Shown: positions 33,620 through 46,686, counted from the first letter of the stretch. The stretch is DNA of 64,000 bases from Eutreptiella sp. 'Long Island Sound 2002' (GCA_964036045.1 OZ038390.1:41424525-41488524), one strand, 5' to 3'. Notes: generated by a model not told the origin, from the letters alone. Numbers and translations are program-made.

Positions 33620-35857
33620 AGTTTACAAATGCAGTATTGGTGGTCGTGTACGGCGATGCTTGAACAGGTGTCTTCAATGATGAGGCAGTTCGAGTTATGG
33701 GCGACCTGTAGGAACAATGTGATTGACAATGGAATTGAGGAATTTGATCCTCCTGATGATCCCGAAATTGAGTGGCAAGATGGTTGACAATTTCATGGGC
33801 GTGGATGGCATTGCTACCATCTACCTATTGGGAATTGGACTGCGATTTCCCAGTCACACGACCCGTGCTAAAACTGTTGCTCTCAGAGCTAGACCTCTGG
33901 TTTATCGCAAGTCATGCTTTTAAGTTGGAGTTCTTGTCCAATGCTGGCCCAAGTGTGGCTTGATGTGGGAACGTTGTGGCCTTGGGTAGGGTCAGTGTAG
34001 GTGTTGTATACATAGTCGAGCACAAAGAACTTAATAGGTTAGTGGGTACACCAGCCATATACCCCTTTCTCAGAAAGGGTTCCGAAAGTCCAGACCAATT
34101 CTTTTGTGGAATTTGGCACCTCAAATTGCAGACCTGGGTTCCAGTTTCAAGGAAGACAACTCAGTTGCCTCAGAGCTGCAGCCTGTCGTCGATGGTGGCC
34201 ACAACAGTTCCATTTTTCTTTTGGCACGTGTGTAGCTGTAAGTATTACCCACCCCCCTTGCCCTTGCGCAACCACCGGCGTGGCTCAAACGACGACATCC
34301 GTCAGACAGCGCTTGTTGTCACATCAGCCCGCTGTGTAGAGTTCCCAAATGGCCAGAGGTAAACTGTGTGGGTCGAGGTGGTGTAGACCCCAGTCACGTC
34401 ACTTCTTGACACCTAACCCAATGCATTCTGCACTCTGTTTGGGCGGCACTGCCAATGGCACAATAGAGGCACGGGCACGAGGGAGCGGGCTGCACAGTGC
34501 CCGCACCGTGCAAAGCTGTAAGTGGGCTTGCGAGAGACAGTCAGCGACCTTCGCAGGTTGGGTGAATGTCCTTATTTTCCTTTTCTTTTTGTGTTGCCGT
34601 TCAGTGCTGCCGTGCCCATGTGGGGGGGTTGAGCGTTTGAAAGTGAGTGACGGACCACAGCAAGTGAATCTAGACAAGAAAAGAGCCATACGAACATCCC
34701 CATCGGTCTGGGCTCAGAAGCAGTTTGGTGCCCCCAAGAGTTTTTCAACGCACACTTTTGACCCATTTGTTGTTTTCTCAGGGTGACACAAGAACAAAGG
34801 CAAGCGACACCAGCAATGTTCTGCTGTCTGACCAAGCAGGTGGGGGAGGCGGCCCCTGAGCAGTAAGCTCCTAAGAAGGGTAAGTGAACACACACCATTC
34901 CAAGACCAGCAATTCAGGCAATTTTACACAATCTCCCACACAAAAAAAACAACGTTTCAAACAAACAGATTGATCACCAATAATTCGAACACCCCGGCAC
35001 AGCTCACAGCTCACAGATACACGCACAACTATCCTCTGGAGTCCCCCAGCAATTTAAAATCCATCTCGGTGTAGTGGGATAATCAGTTGCATTCAGTCCA
35101 CTTACACTCCCCAGCTCAGCTTGGGTCCACCGGTCCAACACATACCACTGTACATCTAGTGAACTGAATAGTAAAATCTGGGCAACCTTGGCCTAACCCT
35201 GACCCTGCCCTACCAACCAATCTACTTCCCTCTACTCTGGCCTCCTAATCAACCTCATCGTCGATGCTATCCTTCCCCATACCATTCCTCCCTTGACATA
35301 CACCCACATATGTATATCTTGAGTCTCTTCACACATTTGCGACCAAGTTGCGGGTGAGGCGCGGGCGGTTGTGGAGTCAAGCGCGCAGAGTGGCAAAGCG
35401 GTGACGTGGAGGTGCAATTCCTCTGCACCCGTGCACCTCAAGTCAGGCCTGCCAGAGGACACTGGGTGAGACAACACTAGGAATGTGTGTCTCAGTGCTG
35501 GGTTTTGAGGTCATGTCTTTTTTTCTCCGTGATAGTCAGCCTGACACTAAACGTCAGACACTTATTGGCGAAAGTCGTGTGCTCTGGCTGCGTTCCCATT
35601 TTGCCAGACAGACCCCAGCATCTGTTGAGGTGCACGCCTCTTATAAAGCAGAAAGCTGTTGGTTTCGAGTGGAGGCACATGGCCAGTCTTCTGTCAGCAC
35701 CACACCAGACCAGAATAGACTAGACCAGACCAGACCACAGCCACTCCTCATACCAACTTTTGTCAGTATCGTGCGTCTGCTGTGTGGGTTGCTGGCACTT
35801 GGGGGGTTGTAGGCAGTGATCTGCAACCTCTGCAACCCACCCACATCATCGCGGCCA
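33620..35857. other. No supported gene
   Basis: Open frames are short and lack recognisable domains. There is a short GACCAGACCAGA-type simple repeat at about 35705-35740, just upstream of the proposed promoter at 35858. Confidence 0.4.
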
Positions 35858-35864
35858 ATATAAG
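35858..35864 (+). promoter_or_regulatory. Possible TATA box
   Basis: ATATAAG lies 52 bp upstream of the proposed start codon at 35916, which would leave a short 5' leader of about 25 bases. Confidence 0.35.
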
Positions 35865-35915
35865 CCACGAACCGAATCAACATCGACGCAGAAGTTTAAA
35901 GTCGCTTTTGAGGAC

Positions 35916-36813
35916 ATGGTTGCTGCTTCTGGTGAAGCCGCTTGGGGTCTGGGCCAAACAAAGTCACTGAATCGTAATACGGGGAAAGGGCGGGTACGTC
36001 CCTCGCCACCTGCGAGACCGCGCTCATATACTGAAACAAAGCGACGCTGTGCGGTTCCAGTGCAAATGCGACATGCAAATGCCAGAGAGGATATCAATGG
36101 GACGGTCAAAGCGCAGCAAGTCTTGACCAGAGCCCATTGAACTGCAACGAGCCATGTTTTAATCACCCAGAAATCGGCTCTTTGATGCGCTTTTGCAAGG
36201 CTTAGTTGTGTGCAGTGTTTTGGGCCTCCAAGTCCTAAAAGGGCACAAGCGCCCCTGTATCACATGCCCCAGCCAGACGGGCACCTCCTCGAATGGCATG
36301 CCTTCGCAATCGGCGTTGTGGTGCGCAACCGTCACCCCTGTCCAAGCGCCACCAGGCGTTCCAATGGTCACCTTTGGTGCCGCATGGACGCAAGAGGGAA
36401 ACCCATGGCATCTGACTGCCCCCCCATCCTCCTCCTCCACAGGCCCCTTCCGGACCGTCCTCACAGGTTGTGTTAAGTAAAATGGCTGGTTCCAAGAAAA
36501 GAAGTCCCTCTTCACCAAAGAAGAAGGCTGTCGAACCAAAAAAGGCCAAGAAGAAGGCCCTCGAACCAAAAAAGGCCAAAGCGCTGAAGGTGTGGAGTGT
36601 ACGTGCATGTGCTTCTGGCAGGCCGCAGGGCAGCAGCCTTATCTCCGCCGCTGCAAAGCCCCGCCTGAGGCTCACTGTATTGACCCTCAGCCCCCTCCCC
36701 CCCCGCCGCCGCTGCCTGCCCCTGCACAACCCAAGACTCTCCCTGACAAACGCCCCTGGGTGTCATGGATCGCCAAGCTGCCGTCGCCAGTGAGCCTCCA
36801 ACCACCGTCATGA
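35916..36813 (+). CDS. Small basic Lys/Pro-rich protein, three exons proposed
   Basis: Proposed exons are 35916-35993 (CGG|GTACGT), 36443-36589 (acceptor after a long pyrimidine tract ending CCTCCACAG; donor AAG|GTGTGG) and 36691-36813 (acceptor GACCCTCAG), ending in TGA. All junctions are phase 0 and the product would be 115 residues. Exon 2 encodes Lys-rich repeats (KKAVEPKKAKKKALEPKKAK) reminiscent of linker-histone tails; exon 3 begins with a proline run and contains DKRPWVSWIAKLP. A TATA-like box is correctly placed. I do not recognise the family; nuclear or DNA-associated location is only suggested by the basic repeats. An alternative acceptor at 36467 is also in phase. Confidence 0.4.
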
Positions 36814-38370
36814 AGCAGCTGTTGACTGTAGCTCCAGGCATTCCTCATGGGGAGGTGCTGACTTATCAAAACTGTGCGCAGCCAACGTACAGCAAACCTA
36901 CATGGGACACATCACAACCCCAACTGCCATGTCTGCATGCCCCCACATCATTCCACAAGGGATGCCAAGAGCCGTTGGTGTACTTTGCCTCTCTCATATG
37001 TTTAACTGCGTGTTGTTGACGGATCAGAGCTGTACAACAACAGCACTGGAGGGGAGATTTTGCGGGGACACACTGAGCGGCAGCAGATTGAAGGCCATAG
37101 TCATTTGCGCTTGGGATTGAACAAACTGTCACTTGATGCATCCCCCAAACTCCGAATGCGCACAGTATCAGTGACCGGGGACGCCAGAAAAGGAAAAACA
37201 AGGGACTGGAATACGCCCCGGGGGCTGCAATGGACCGGCAGTGTGCTGCCGACAATGCCCCCGGAAGGGGATGGGGGTTGGAGAGTGAACAACTGACATG
37301 TATGTTCAACCAATATGCACTGCCTGTGGTAGTTTGCACAGACAGAATGCCGGCTGTTACCCTTCTGCGGCCGCTGTTTTATGCAGAAATCCTAGATTTC
37401 GCTCTTCAGTTCTTGTAATGCGCAGATGCCATGGCACATGTTGGGCTTTGGGGGGGGGGGGGCGGTTAGGCTCTCCCACACCAGTTTTGGGCTCGGGGGC
37501 TCAAAAAATCATGTGCGCAGGGTATGTGGTGGTTCCGATGGTGTATTTCGCCCCCAAGGGGAGGATCCTTGGTACATGCTAGAATGCCCAATTTGTCGTT
37601 CTAGACAATTTCACTACAACAGCTAGAACGCAAAATTTGGGGCTTACCCCGACCAACAGGGGTTTGCCATCGGAGGTACCCTCCATGGAAAATGTGCCCC
37701 GGGAATGGTACCAGGGTCCTATGTCCACTTTCGATGTTTTTGGGGTTTTTGACCCAGATTTCAACCCCAAACAGTTGTTGTTCTAGTTTTGTCCATGCAA
37801 CACAATGTCCCGATGCATCACACCTCACCCTATGACACGACAACAAACCACCTTTTGCACATTGCAAAGACATCACATATCATAGCACAGCACTGTTGTG
37901 GGGTATGTCGGCACAGTGCTGTTCATCCAGCGCCCGAGAAAGGGACATTGCAGTTTGTCATGGGGGTGGGGGGTCAAACCAAGGAGGCACCCACCCACCC
38001 AAACACACAGGGGAAAATACAAAGAGGGACGCTTGATGAACTGCACTGTGGTGAAATGAGAAGGGCAGGCACCCACTTTTTGGCTGGGGGTACAACTCCT
38101 GACTTACCCCCATGGGGGGGGGGGTCAAACCCAGGAGGCACCCACCCACCAAACCACACAAGGGACAATACAAGGGGAAAATGTAGGACATAGGAATACA
38201 GGACACAGTGAGGGAGCCAATTGGATGAACCAAAAGCTACCCTAGCCACTAGTGACCCCCCCCCCCCCTGGGGGGGGTCCCATCAGAAGGAGGCACACCC
38301 AACTTTTTCAAAAAGGCACCCACCCGCCCCACCTCGGGGTAGGGCAGGCGAGGCACTCGGAAAAGACTTG

Positions 38371-38371
<1 letters not shown>
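36814..38371. other. No supported gene; one coding-like stretch
   Basis: A plus-strand frame open at 37006-37296 reads like protein (for example VDGSELYNNSTGGEILRG) but has no ATG or convincing splice sites. A G run occurs around 37452. Otherwise I see only C and G homopolymers (38112, 38257). Confidence 0.35.
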
Positions 38372-38410
<39 letters not shown>

Positions 38411-38428
38411 ACACACACACACACACAG
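38372..38428. repeat. (AC)n microsatellite
   Basis: About 28 AC dinucleotides with one GAC interruption. Confidence 0.95.
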
Positions 38429-38537
38429 CAATACTTGCGGTTTGGTTGATTCGGTGCGGATCACTGAACACTCTTATCACAGATATCACCACAGCGGTTC
38501 TCCGGCGTCGGGGGCGTCGGTACTCAGTGTTGGGGCA

Positions 38538-39276
38538 ATGGGGTTGTTTGCAGCAGGGTATACAGCAGGGTGCTTTACCAGGGGACGTGGTTCACATCAC
38601 AAGGGAAGCACTCGCCCGTTCTTCAAGGTGAGGTCAGTCCTGGTATTCGGCCCTCCAGCCACCCCCTCACCTTATTACTATATGGGGGTACTGCAGCCAG
38701 GCCAACGCAAGAGGAGAGAGGCGAGGCCTGCTGGCCTCACACCAGCCCCCGATGTTGAGGGCATGGGTACAGGGCAGAATAGAAAGGGGAGTCGTTTTTT
38801 CTGGGTTCAGCTTTGGATCCGGACACTCTAGGAACTTGGTCTTCCACAAGCTATCCGGAGGATCGAGATCAGTTTGTGTATCCATTTTCCCCCTATTTTT
38901 TCTTTCTTTTTGGGCTTGCAGGGAGTGGACGTCGATGCTACATCCCTTGTGCATCCGGGTGCAAACACTGCTGTGCGCGCACCACAGGATGACTCCCCGG
39001 CACAAGACAGTTCACTGGTCGTCATGTCAAGTGGAGGAGTCGTCAGATTTTCAAGGGCTGGTGCAGCAGGTGGTCATATGCTCACAAATGTTGCAAAGCC
39101 CACATCCATTGGGCCAGTTGGCCGAAGAGATGCAAAGGGTAGGGCCAGCAGCGATTCAAGGTACACCCGAGAGCGTCCATAGGTGGCCCTGGAGTGCACC
39201 GGGGAACCCCCCCCCCCTCTCCTCTGGTGTAGCCAGCGCATTCTTTGCGTTCGGGGTCTCCTTGATACTATCCTAG
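38538..39276 (+). CDS. Small hypothetical protein, three exons proposed
   Basis: Exons 38538-38627 (strong donor AAG|GTGAGG), 38922-39138 (acceptor after TTTTTTCTTTCTTTTTGGGCTTGCAG; donor AAAGG|GTAGGG) and 39233-39276 (acceptor after CCCCTCTCCTCTGGTGTAG) join in phase (0, then 1) and end in TAG. The product would be 116 residues. It begins MGLFAAGYTAGCFTRGRG, has a Gly/Ala/Ser-rich middle, and ends with a hydrophobic SAFFAFGVSLILS. An acceptor at 38494 suggests that an upstream exon is also possible. I recognise no family and the model rests only on splice sites and phase. Confidence 0.3.
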
Positions 39277-41368
39277 GCATTCATTTGCCGGGGGCGGGGG
39301 TCACTCAAGCCCCCCCCCCCCCAAAAAAGGGGGCTCCCCTGACTGAGCCTATTTCCCAGGGGGCAGAAGCCCCCAAAAGGACCCTTGTCTAGGCCAACAC
39401 ATTTAACAGGGTGGTGCGATGCACATTCATGATGAACGGTGTTTTGTAGTCCATGCACAACACTTAACACTGGTGCCAATGGTGCTGGTGTTTTTGTTGA
39501 AGAGCACATGGCCCCCTAGTCCTTTCTCGCCACAATTTTTTTAGCGCCCCACCCTGGCCTCCCATTGGCACCATTTCTTTCCTTATGGTATCACCCTGAC
39601 ATCTCATACTCACTGCTGGAGTCTGAATCTAACAAAGTGGGTCCCCCCAATAAAGGAGGGACCTCAAAGAGAGGGGCACTCACAAATGAAAAGGGTTGAT
39701 TGCATCTTCATTCTCCAAACCAGACCTGTTTGGAAGGGAGAGGGGGGGGGGTGCATTCTCTAAAAGCGAAGCAAGGGGCAAAATGGGGTAAGATGCAGGG
39801 ATAGTTAAGGGTAACCCTACAACCAACGTTCTCCTCCTTAGTACTGCGCAGTCACGGGAGCCCCTTCCCCCCCCCACTATTTTGGAGGGCTTGAGTGACC
39901 CCCCCCCCTTGCAAATGAAGTTTTCACCTGCCCTATGTCACGGTCGCACACTCCGGATTCATTGGTGTATTCAAGAATGGCTAGGTTGCACACACCTAGT
40001 TTGTACTCTTCAGTGCATTCATGAGTGGCTAGGTCTCTCAATCCTAGCCCTGCTTCCTCTAGGTATTCGAGAGTGGCGCAGTCCTTGACGCCCAGCCCAG
40101 TACAACCATGGTACACGGATGGGTGTCGTGGGAACCTGCATGCTTTGCTGCTCCTCAGACTTGACCCGCATCCGAAGCTATGACTTAGTGTGCTAGCCGC
40201 CGATCTGCAAGCGAGGCCACAATGAACTTGCAACTCATGGTTTTGCTGATGAAGGGTAGGACATTAGGCCTGTTGAACCTCACAGTTTTGAGCTTGAATT
40301 GAATGCGCATTTTGCAATCCCCTTGGCATGAAATGTTTTTGCACCTTGACAATACCTGAGAACTTTTTCGAGTATTGGTTCTGAATTGCAAGGTGCAATT
40401 CTAAGCGAAGGCCAGAAAGTTGCATGGGCAAAAAAAAAGTTCTTAGGCATTTGGTTCAGTGCACTACTCCGAAAGAATGGAGGCGTCCGCTGCTTGGGAA
40501 AAGTGATTGGAAATTTTGATCGGCGGCGGTGCTTGGGAAAAGTGCTTGCGAGGTTGCCGGGTGGGCTGGGCTAGGATCGGTGCTTCAAAATTGCCTAAGG
40601 CTGATGCACAGAAAAAGCGCTTGGAAATTCTGCTTCGTTTGTTTCAATACCAAACCAGTTGTTATGTCTCATTAGAAGTTTGTTCGGGGTTTTTCTACCA
40701 AGAAGTGCTCGGGGAAAGTAGTTCCATCAATACCACGGCACGTCATTATGTGGAAGTGATTGTTGTATCCATGGGCCAATGCAAAAAGTCAGTTGTGAAT
40801 ACCAGAGAAGAGATGTACATTTTTTATGGGAAGCATATTTGTTACATGGGACTTGGGCGTCACATATGCTCATAACCGTCTCCAGCAAAGAGGCTCTGGC
40901 CTAGGCAAGGGCTCATCTGCGGGGGGTGTGCCGGCAACTCACCCTTCGCAGGGGAGAGCAAGGCAGAGTGTGCCCCCAGTAAGACAGTTGGCCCACTAAC
41001 GCATGCAGGCATGCAGGCCTTCCTCTATAATATCGTGCTGTGGTTGTTGACTTGGGCGTCACACACACCCACCGTCAGGTGCGGGGGCTCATCTGCGGGC
41101 ACCCCTCCCTCTTTTTCAAAGCAAGCGGCCCGTAGACCCATGCAGGTCTTCCTCTTTAATATTGCATCCCCCCCCCCCTTGGGCATCACACACACACACA
41201 CACACACACACACGTCTGCCAGCATGTCTGCCAGCGCCTCTCTCAACCCGGTTCCCAACAGCCCGCCGACGGGGCGCAAGAACTTCAGAACACATGGTTC
41301 GGCCGCTTAGCAGGAGGTCTTAGATGTTGAACCTTGCAGTTTGGGCAAGATTTAATTGAATTGGGGCG

Positions 41369-41369
<1 letters not shown>

Positions 41370-41430
<61 letters not shown>

Positions 41431-41441
41431 ATACACACACA
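41370..41441. repeat. (AC)n microsatellite
   Basis: About 29 uninterrupted AC units followed by a few ACATAC variants. A shorter tract lies at 41187-41213. Confidence 0.95.
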
Positions 41442-42215
41442 TCCGCGGCCCACAATCACAGTTGCACACCTGCAGTTTGTCATTTTCATTTTCTTTCATT
41501 TCTTTCTTTCCCTTCGGCCGTTGCAAAACTTGCAGAACGCAAGGGGAACACCCTCTCCCCTGCTGCCCATTGCGTCCCTCGTAGGGAAACCAAGAAAATG
41601 GCGCTTCAGTGGTCATTTGTTATGTTCTAGAAGTCTAGGGAAAAGGCATCTAGCACGAGAACACTTTGACTAGAGTTCTGGCGCGGGAATATTGCCTCTG
41701 GTGAAGTGCGAACAGAGGCTGCTGCCCCTCCCCACCCGTCCCTCTTTGGCCAAGTGCCATTGGTACTCAGTGCAGTCACAAGTTGTGTGAATACATACTA
41801 AATGTTCACCCCCCACTCCAAACCCCACTTGTGAGGGGCAAGTGGGTGACCCCTCGCTTTTTGAGGTTGGGGGAGTTTTAAAAAAAAACTTCTCACATGG
41901 ATTTGAGATCGTCTGGGGTATTTAGCCCCACAAAGGGGTACGAAGAAAAATCCCTTATGACATTATTGCTGATGGGATCTGAATAGGATCCCTAAAAACA
42001 GCCATTTCCACTAAAAAACAGGTATCTCTACCCCCATACACATCCCAAACATATAAAAAGGTTGTTTAGTGCATTGTCTCTCCATATCATGGTGAGACAT
42101 GCAATGTCGGGGATTCACTGAGCTCTTGTGGTTGTATTTGGCCCAAGAAATAGGCTCTTGTTTAAGCCCGTTCCAATAGCAATGATGTCATTACCCCCCC
42201 CCCCCCCCGGGGGGT

Positions 42216-42270
42216 GTCCTTAAGATGCCCCAATTTTTTTTTGTTCAGGACAGCCCTTAAGGACAGCCCC
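42216..42270. repeat. TTAAGGACAGCCC stem-loop repeat, copy 2
   Basis: Same layout as 27009-27064: GTCCTTAAG, an oligo-T run, then TCAGGACAGCCC and TTAAGGACAGCCCC in direct orientation. Confidence 0.65.
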
Positions 42271-42565
42271 CGAAAACCACCACCCGCCAACTCCTGCCAA
42301 CAGCCACAGCCGCCAACTGCAACCGACGGACAACCTCCAACCGCCACCAACCGCCAACCGCCAACCACCACCAACCCGCCAACCGCCAACCACCACCAAC
42401 CACCAACCGCCACCGACTACCACCAACTGCCAACCGTCAACTGCCAACCGCCGCCATACACCAGTTGCCAACCACCATCCACCGCCAACCGCCACCAATT
42501 GCCAACTGCCAACTGCCAACCACCACCACCACCAACTGCCAACCGGCAACTGCCGCCAACCGCAA
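42271..42565. repeat. Degenerate heptamer minisatellite (C-Y-R-CCAA)
   Basis: About 40 units of the type CCGCCAA, CCACCAA and CTGCCAA. The plus strand is almost free of T and poor in G; the complementary strand is TTGGCGG/TTGGTGG-like. Frames in both directions (PPTTTNRQ-type and WWLAVGG-type) are artefacts of the repeat. Confidence 0.8.
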
Positions 42566-43217
42566 CCTTTGAAGTAGAGAAGGTCCCATGACCGTGAAGC
42601 AGACAGCGTCCCCGTGAACGTTCGTTTATGTTGGCGTTGCGATGCCAATTTTTTCCCCCTCTTACGGACAGCCCTGCCCCCCCCCCCGCTCCCTCATGCG
42701 TAGGCCACGCCAGGTTCCAGACAATGACGGTTCTCATGGGAAATGGGCCTTAGACAAGGTGGGGCTTGCATGCAATACAAAAACCTTGTGTCCAAAAAGT
42801 AGAAGGTCCATCTGTATGTCCCTTTGAGAAGTGCAACACAACAAAAGCAATACACCAGAGAGAATTTCCGCAGTTCTTTACACTTTCTTAAAATTGAATC
42901 ATTTGCCCATGATGTTCCTCATGCAAAACAATTGCACATGCCCCTTGTTAGCTTTGGGCTTGGCTGGGCTTGGCTTGGGCTAAACCCTATGCCTTGGGAT
43001 TGGGAGCAAGTGAGGAAAGGACATCTTCCGGAGGTCTGAAATCCTTAGTGATGAAGCTGGGCTCCACAATGTCCCTGCACAAATACAACCGGTTTCTAGC
43101 CTTGGCTAAACCCCACAACCCACGCCCAGCCCAGGCCCAAACAGTGTCAACTTGGTTGGGATCATCATCATCGCTTTCATTACAGCTCTGTTCTCTGGTG
43201 CCTTGCAGGTTGATACC

Positions 43218-43919
43218 ATGAAGTCCACAACGGGGTGCAGAGGAGTTTCCAAGTCCAAGGCGCGACGCAAAGGTGCTGTGCCTCCACTCCAGGCCGAAGA
43301 GGAGACCCGCGTGCCTGAGCCCAAGGAATGCATCATCTGCTTTGAAAGCCTCCCTGCTGCTGGTGCTCCGTATCGCCTGGAGTGCGGGCACTGCGAGTTC
43401 CACGAGAAGTGCATCAAAGAGTGGCTGCAGCGCAGTGGCCGGTGCCCACTGTGTGACACTGTTTTCCCGGAGTATTGCAAAAAGCCACCCCAGCAGAAGC
43501 CCACTCTCAACCTCCTGCACACCCTTCCACTGAGTCACATCTTTGCATTGCCGGGCCTTGCACAATCGTATGACATCCCCATTGTATATTACTGATTGGC
43601 CCCGTTTGTAGGATGGTCTGAGGGAGGCAGGTTTGTTGTGTTTTCCCCATTGTGTTAATGACCGCCTGTGCTGGACCGCTCGGCAGGCAGCTGATGACAG
43701 GCAGTTGATGGTCAACAGTTGGCGGTCAAAGTGACGGCGGTCAATGGTTGTTGATCGCAGTTGCTTGTCGTATGGCGGTTGGGCGTCACAGCACCTTTCA
43801 TCCCCCACAGGCAGGATCGTTTTGCCATCCGGTTGGGTGCCACGGGCGACTTTTCCGCGGCAGCTTCACCTGCGGTGTGCATGCGACTGACTGCTGCCAA
43901 GAGGATTCGTCGTTGTTGA
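43218..43919 (+). CDS. RING-H2 finger protein, two exons proposed
   Basis: Probable ubiquitin E3 ligase domain protein. Exon A contains ATG 43218 (ACC context), preceded by an acceptor at 43208, so a 5' UTR intron or upstream exon is likely. It encodes a basic start (KSKARRKG) and a complete RING-H2 finger: C-I-I-C, then C-G-H, H-x2-C and C-P-L-C with 11 residues between the last two pairs, plus the IKEWL segment seen in RING-H2 E3s. I propose splicing at CCGGA|GTATTG (after 43471) to 43811 (CATCCCCCACAG), phase 2, giving the end PEQDRFAIRLGATGDF...RIRRC and TGA 43917-43919, about 120 residues. The unspliced frame instead ends at 43595. The RING finger is sure; the C-terminus is not. No substrate can be inferred. 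Confidence 0.65.
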
Positions 43920-46686
43920 CCCTGTTTGAATGCGGTCACACAATGGGGGCCTTGTGCGACCGAATAATCCCAGGTCTTGTCCAAGCTACCACAGAAACTG
44001 TGCTACTTTGGGATCTCATTTAATTCCGTACCAATTTTACTGCAACCACCTAAGACAAGGCTTTGGGGCCAAAATGTCACCTTTGTGGGCTGAGGGATAT
44101 TTCAGTTGTCTCTGGTTGCCGAATGGTGCCCACAAATGTTCATTTGAGGAGCCCTGGGCATTATCTAACCCTTTGCCTGCACCAGCGCAACAGTTCCCAT
44201 TGCCATGTGCTGCATGCAAGCTATGGCCTTATCTAAGCTACAGCTGGCGCAGGGACCGTGTTGATCTGGGACTTTTCCGTAGCTTGGACAAGGGGGGAGC
44301 GGGGGCAATGTTCCAAGCTGTGGCATGGTGTTGGTTGTGGCAAGCCATGGTGAAGTCTTTGTGCTGAGGTCTTATCATCGTGGCCATGGTTGTCTCTGGT
44401 GCCAGTGTTGTTCCTGGGAGCACGACTGTGAACGCGCGGTACAAGTGGAACCATCCCTTCTTCCCCCAGTAATGTTGACAGACCGTTCTTGCTCCATGGC
44501 GTGCGTGTGAGGCGCATGCATCTGTGTGTATCTGAATATGGACAACGGCCTCGTCAATAGGGACTCCGTGGGGATGTGTGTGCTTGGTTTGACTGGCTTG
44601 TCTCCATTCGGTTTGGCTTGTATGCGGACAGTCATCGGCGGCCCAACGGAACCATGAAGTGTTGCCACGGAACAGCAAGTGCCTCTAACTACTCGTCACC
44701 TGGATGCTGCACAGTTGCCCATGTTGGTTTGCACTAGCATCATCATGTTCAGAGCCCCCCCCCCCCCAAAAAAAAACACCAGCCAAAGCCCATTGCACTG
44801 CATTCCGTGACACTCTTTACCATTGTATTCAGGGATACGGCATTCAGTGGTTGATTATTTATATTTTGATTTCGACCCAATGAGCTCCAATGCACCTCCT
44901 CAAATTGCATCCAGATTTGGCATCAGAGCTTGTGCAAGAATAAGGATGCTTTGTCCCACACACTGCTTGCCCCTGGTTGTCCTGGAAGGCATGTGCAGAG
45001 GGTGCTGCCAGTGGATGTGAAGGGGAAGCAATGCGGAGAAGATATTTGTTGCAGTGCATCTTGGGTCAGACCAATTCAAGCCAAACAAAACTCTTGCATC
45101 CCGCTCCCCCCCCCCCCTCCCCACCGTGCAGTGATGAAGCTTCACTCAGTCATCGCATTGTGGCGCTTTTTCTTATGTGGACTGTTTTTTTTTTTCCCTT
45201 TTTCATTGACCTGACCACCTGGCTTTCACGTCTGGCATCTGGTGCCACAGCAGTCGCATGCCGGACACATGAAGCTGTCATGCCCTGCATCCACATGTGC
45301 CATTGTTGTGCTCGGCCAACCCAATTTCAGAATGACTGGCGCCACGGGTCTGAAAATCATCCGATGGCCCCGCACGCACTTTGGCATAGTGTGCATCGAC
45401 ATTTGAAACCGGACCGCGTGTGGCCCAGTGGTCCGCAGCTTTTATTCTGCAGCCAGAATTGTTCCCTGCCGTGACTCAAACCAGCATTTCCTTCCCATAG
45501 TGATGCTGATTGTGTCTGAGTCTCTGTTGGATTCTCTCCTCCGCTTGGGGGCCTCCACAGTGCAGTGCATGCAGTGCTATGTGGCTGTCTGGCGCACCCA
45601 GGCCACTCAATGACAGTTGAAAACTTGCCTTTCCTTCTTTATGTAACATACCCCAACCTCTGGATGTGCAAGCTTCTCGCTGGATCAACGAAGTGCTCTG
45701 GGATGTACACTGGGCACGTGTCCGTTGTGTGTGGTCCGACCTCAACGGAACGTTGCTGAGATTAGCTGGGTGGAGAGGTTGTCCACGTAAACCCATGCCC
45801 CCCACTTCCTTTATTCTGTGTTTTGTGACGTGTTATGTGGATCACATGCTTCTTGCCCCCATAGGTGGCATGCTTTGTGACGTTTTCTTTAGCCCAAAGT
45901 GAGCCCGTTTTGTTTCCAAAGTTGCAGTCCTCGCTGATTGTCTGGGCTAATTTGTTTGGATGTATCCTTTATCACCTGGTGCATTGCCTGTGTGCTCATT
46001 CGGGATGGCGAATGATCTAAGGGGTCAAATGGCCAAGGAATGGATTACGAGTTCATGGGATTGTGATTTTAGGAGATTTCACATGTGCATTCAAGTACAA
46101 GAACACTAGTGTATTGTTGACCTTCTTGTGGTGAGATTTTGGTGGGAACCTGGGAGGTGGCCTGATTGGGGCAGGACGTCTTTTACTGAACGGGACTTTT
46201 TTTGTTGAAAAACGTCGTCCACCATTGCTGTCTGTTGCCCTCCAACCGCTGTCGGTTCCCCTCCAGCCGCTGCGGGTTACTCTGCAACTGCTATCTACCC
46301 TAATTGTGTACATAAATAATGAGCTGGCTAATGGACAGCCCGATTTTTTTTTTTCAAAATTAAAAAACTCCACAATTGGGGGCTTCTTTTGGACAGAACC
46401 TCAACAGTACTAAGCAGACTTCCCCCAGGAACAGAACCATCTGCCCATTCCTGAATGAAGGTAAAGCATGTTGGCATTCAGGATGACCTTGGGCCTTGAG
46501 GATGCCCACAGCACTGGTGATGTTAACAGCACAGCACCAGCTAGTGCGTCGAGCTCCAAAAACAATCGGGGCCTGAGGGCCGTCTGAATTTCAGTTGCCT
46601 CGAATGCACCAATTGATAAGTCAGCTGTGCAGATATTCCTGGGTTGCCGGCCTCCTTCACATTTGGCGTTGCCCCGTTGATGCTCT

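Larger units (their letters stand above)
39277..43200. other. No supported gene; microsatellites and homopolymers
   Basis: The region contains a C13 run (39310-39322), (AC)n tracts (41187-41213 and 41370-41441), a C15-G6 block (42194-42214), a stem-loop repeat and a heptamer minisatellite. Frames around 40507-40875 have no recognised domain. Confidence 0.4.

Noticed and set aside
41320-41673. ORFs reading (VC)n or (TH)n
   Set aside because: These are translations of the (AC)n microsatellite.
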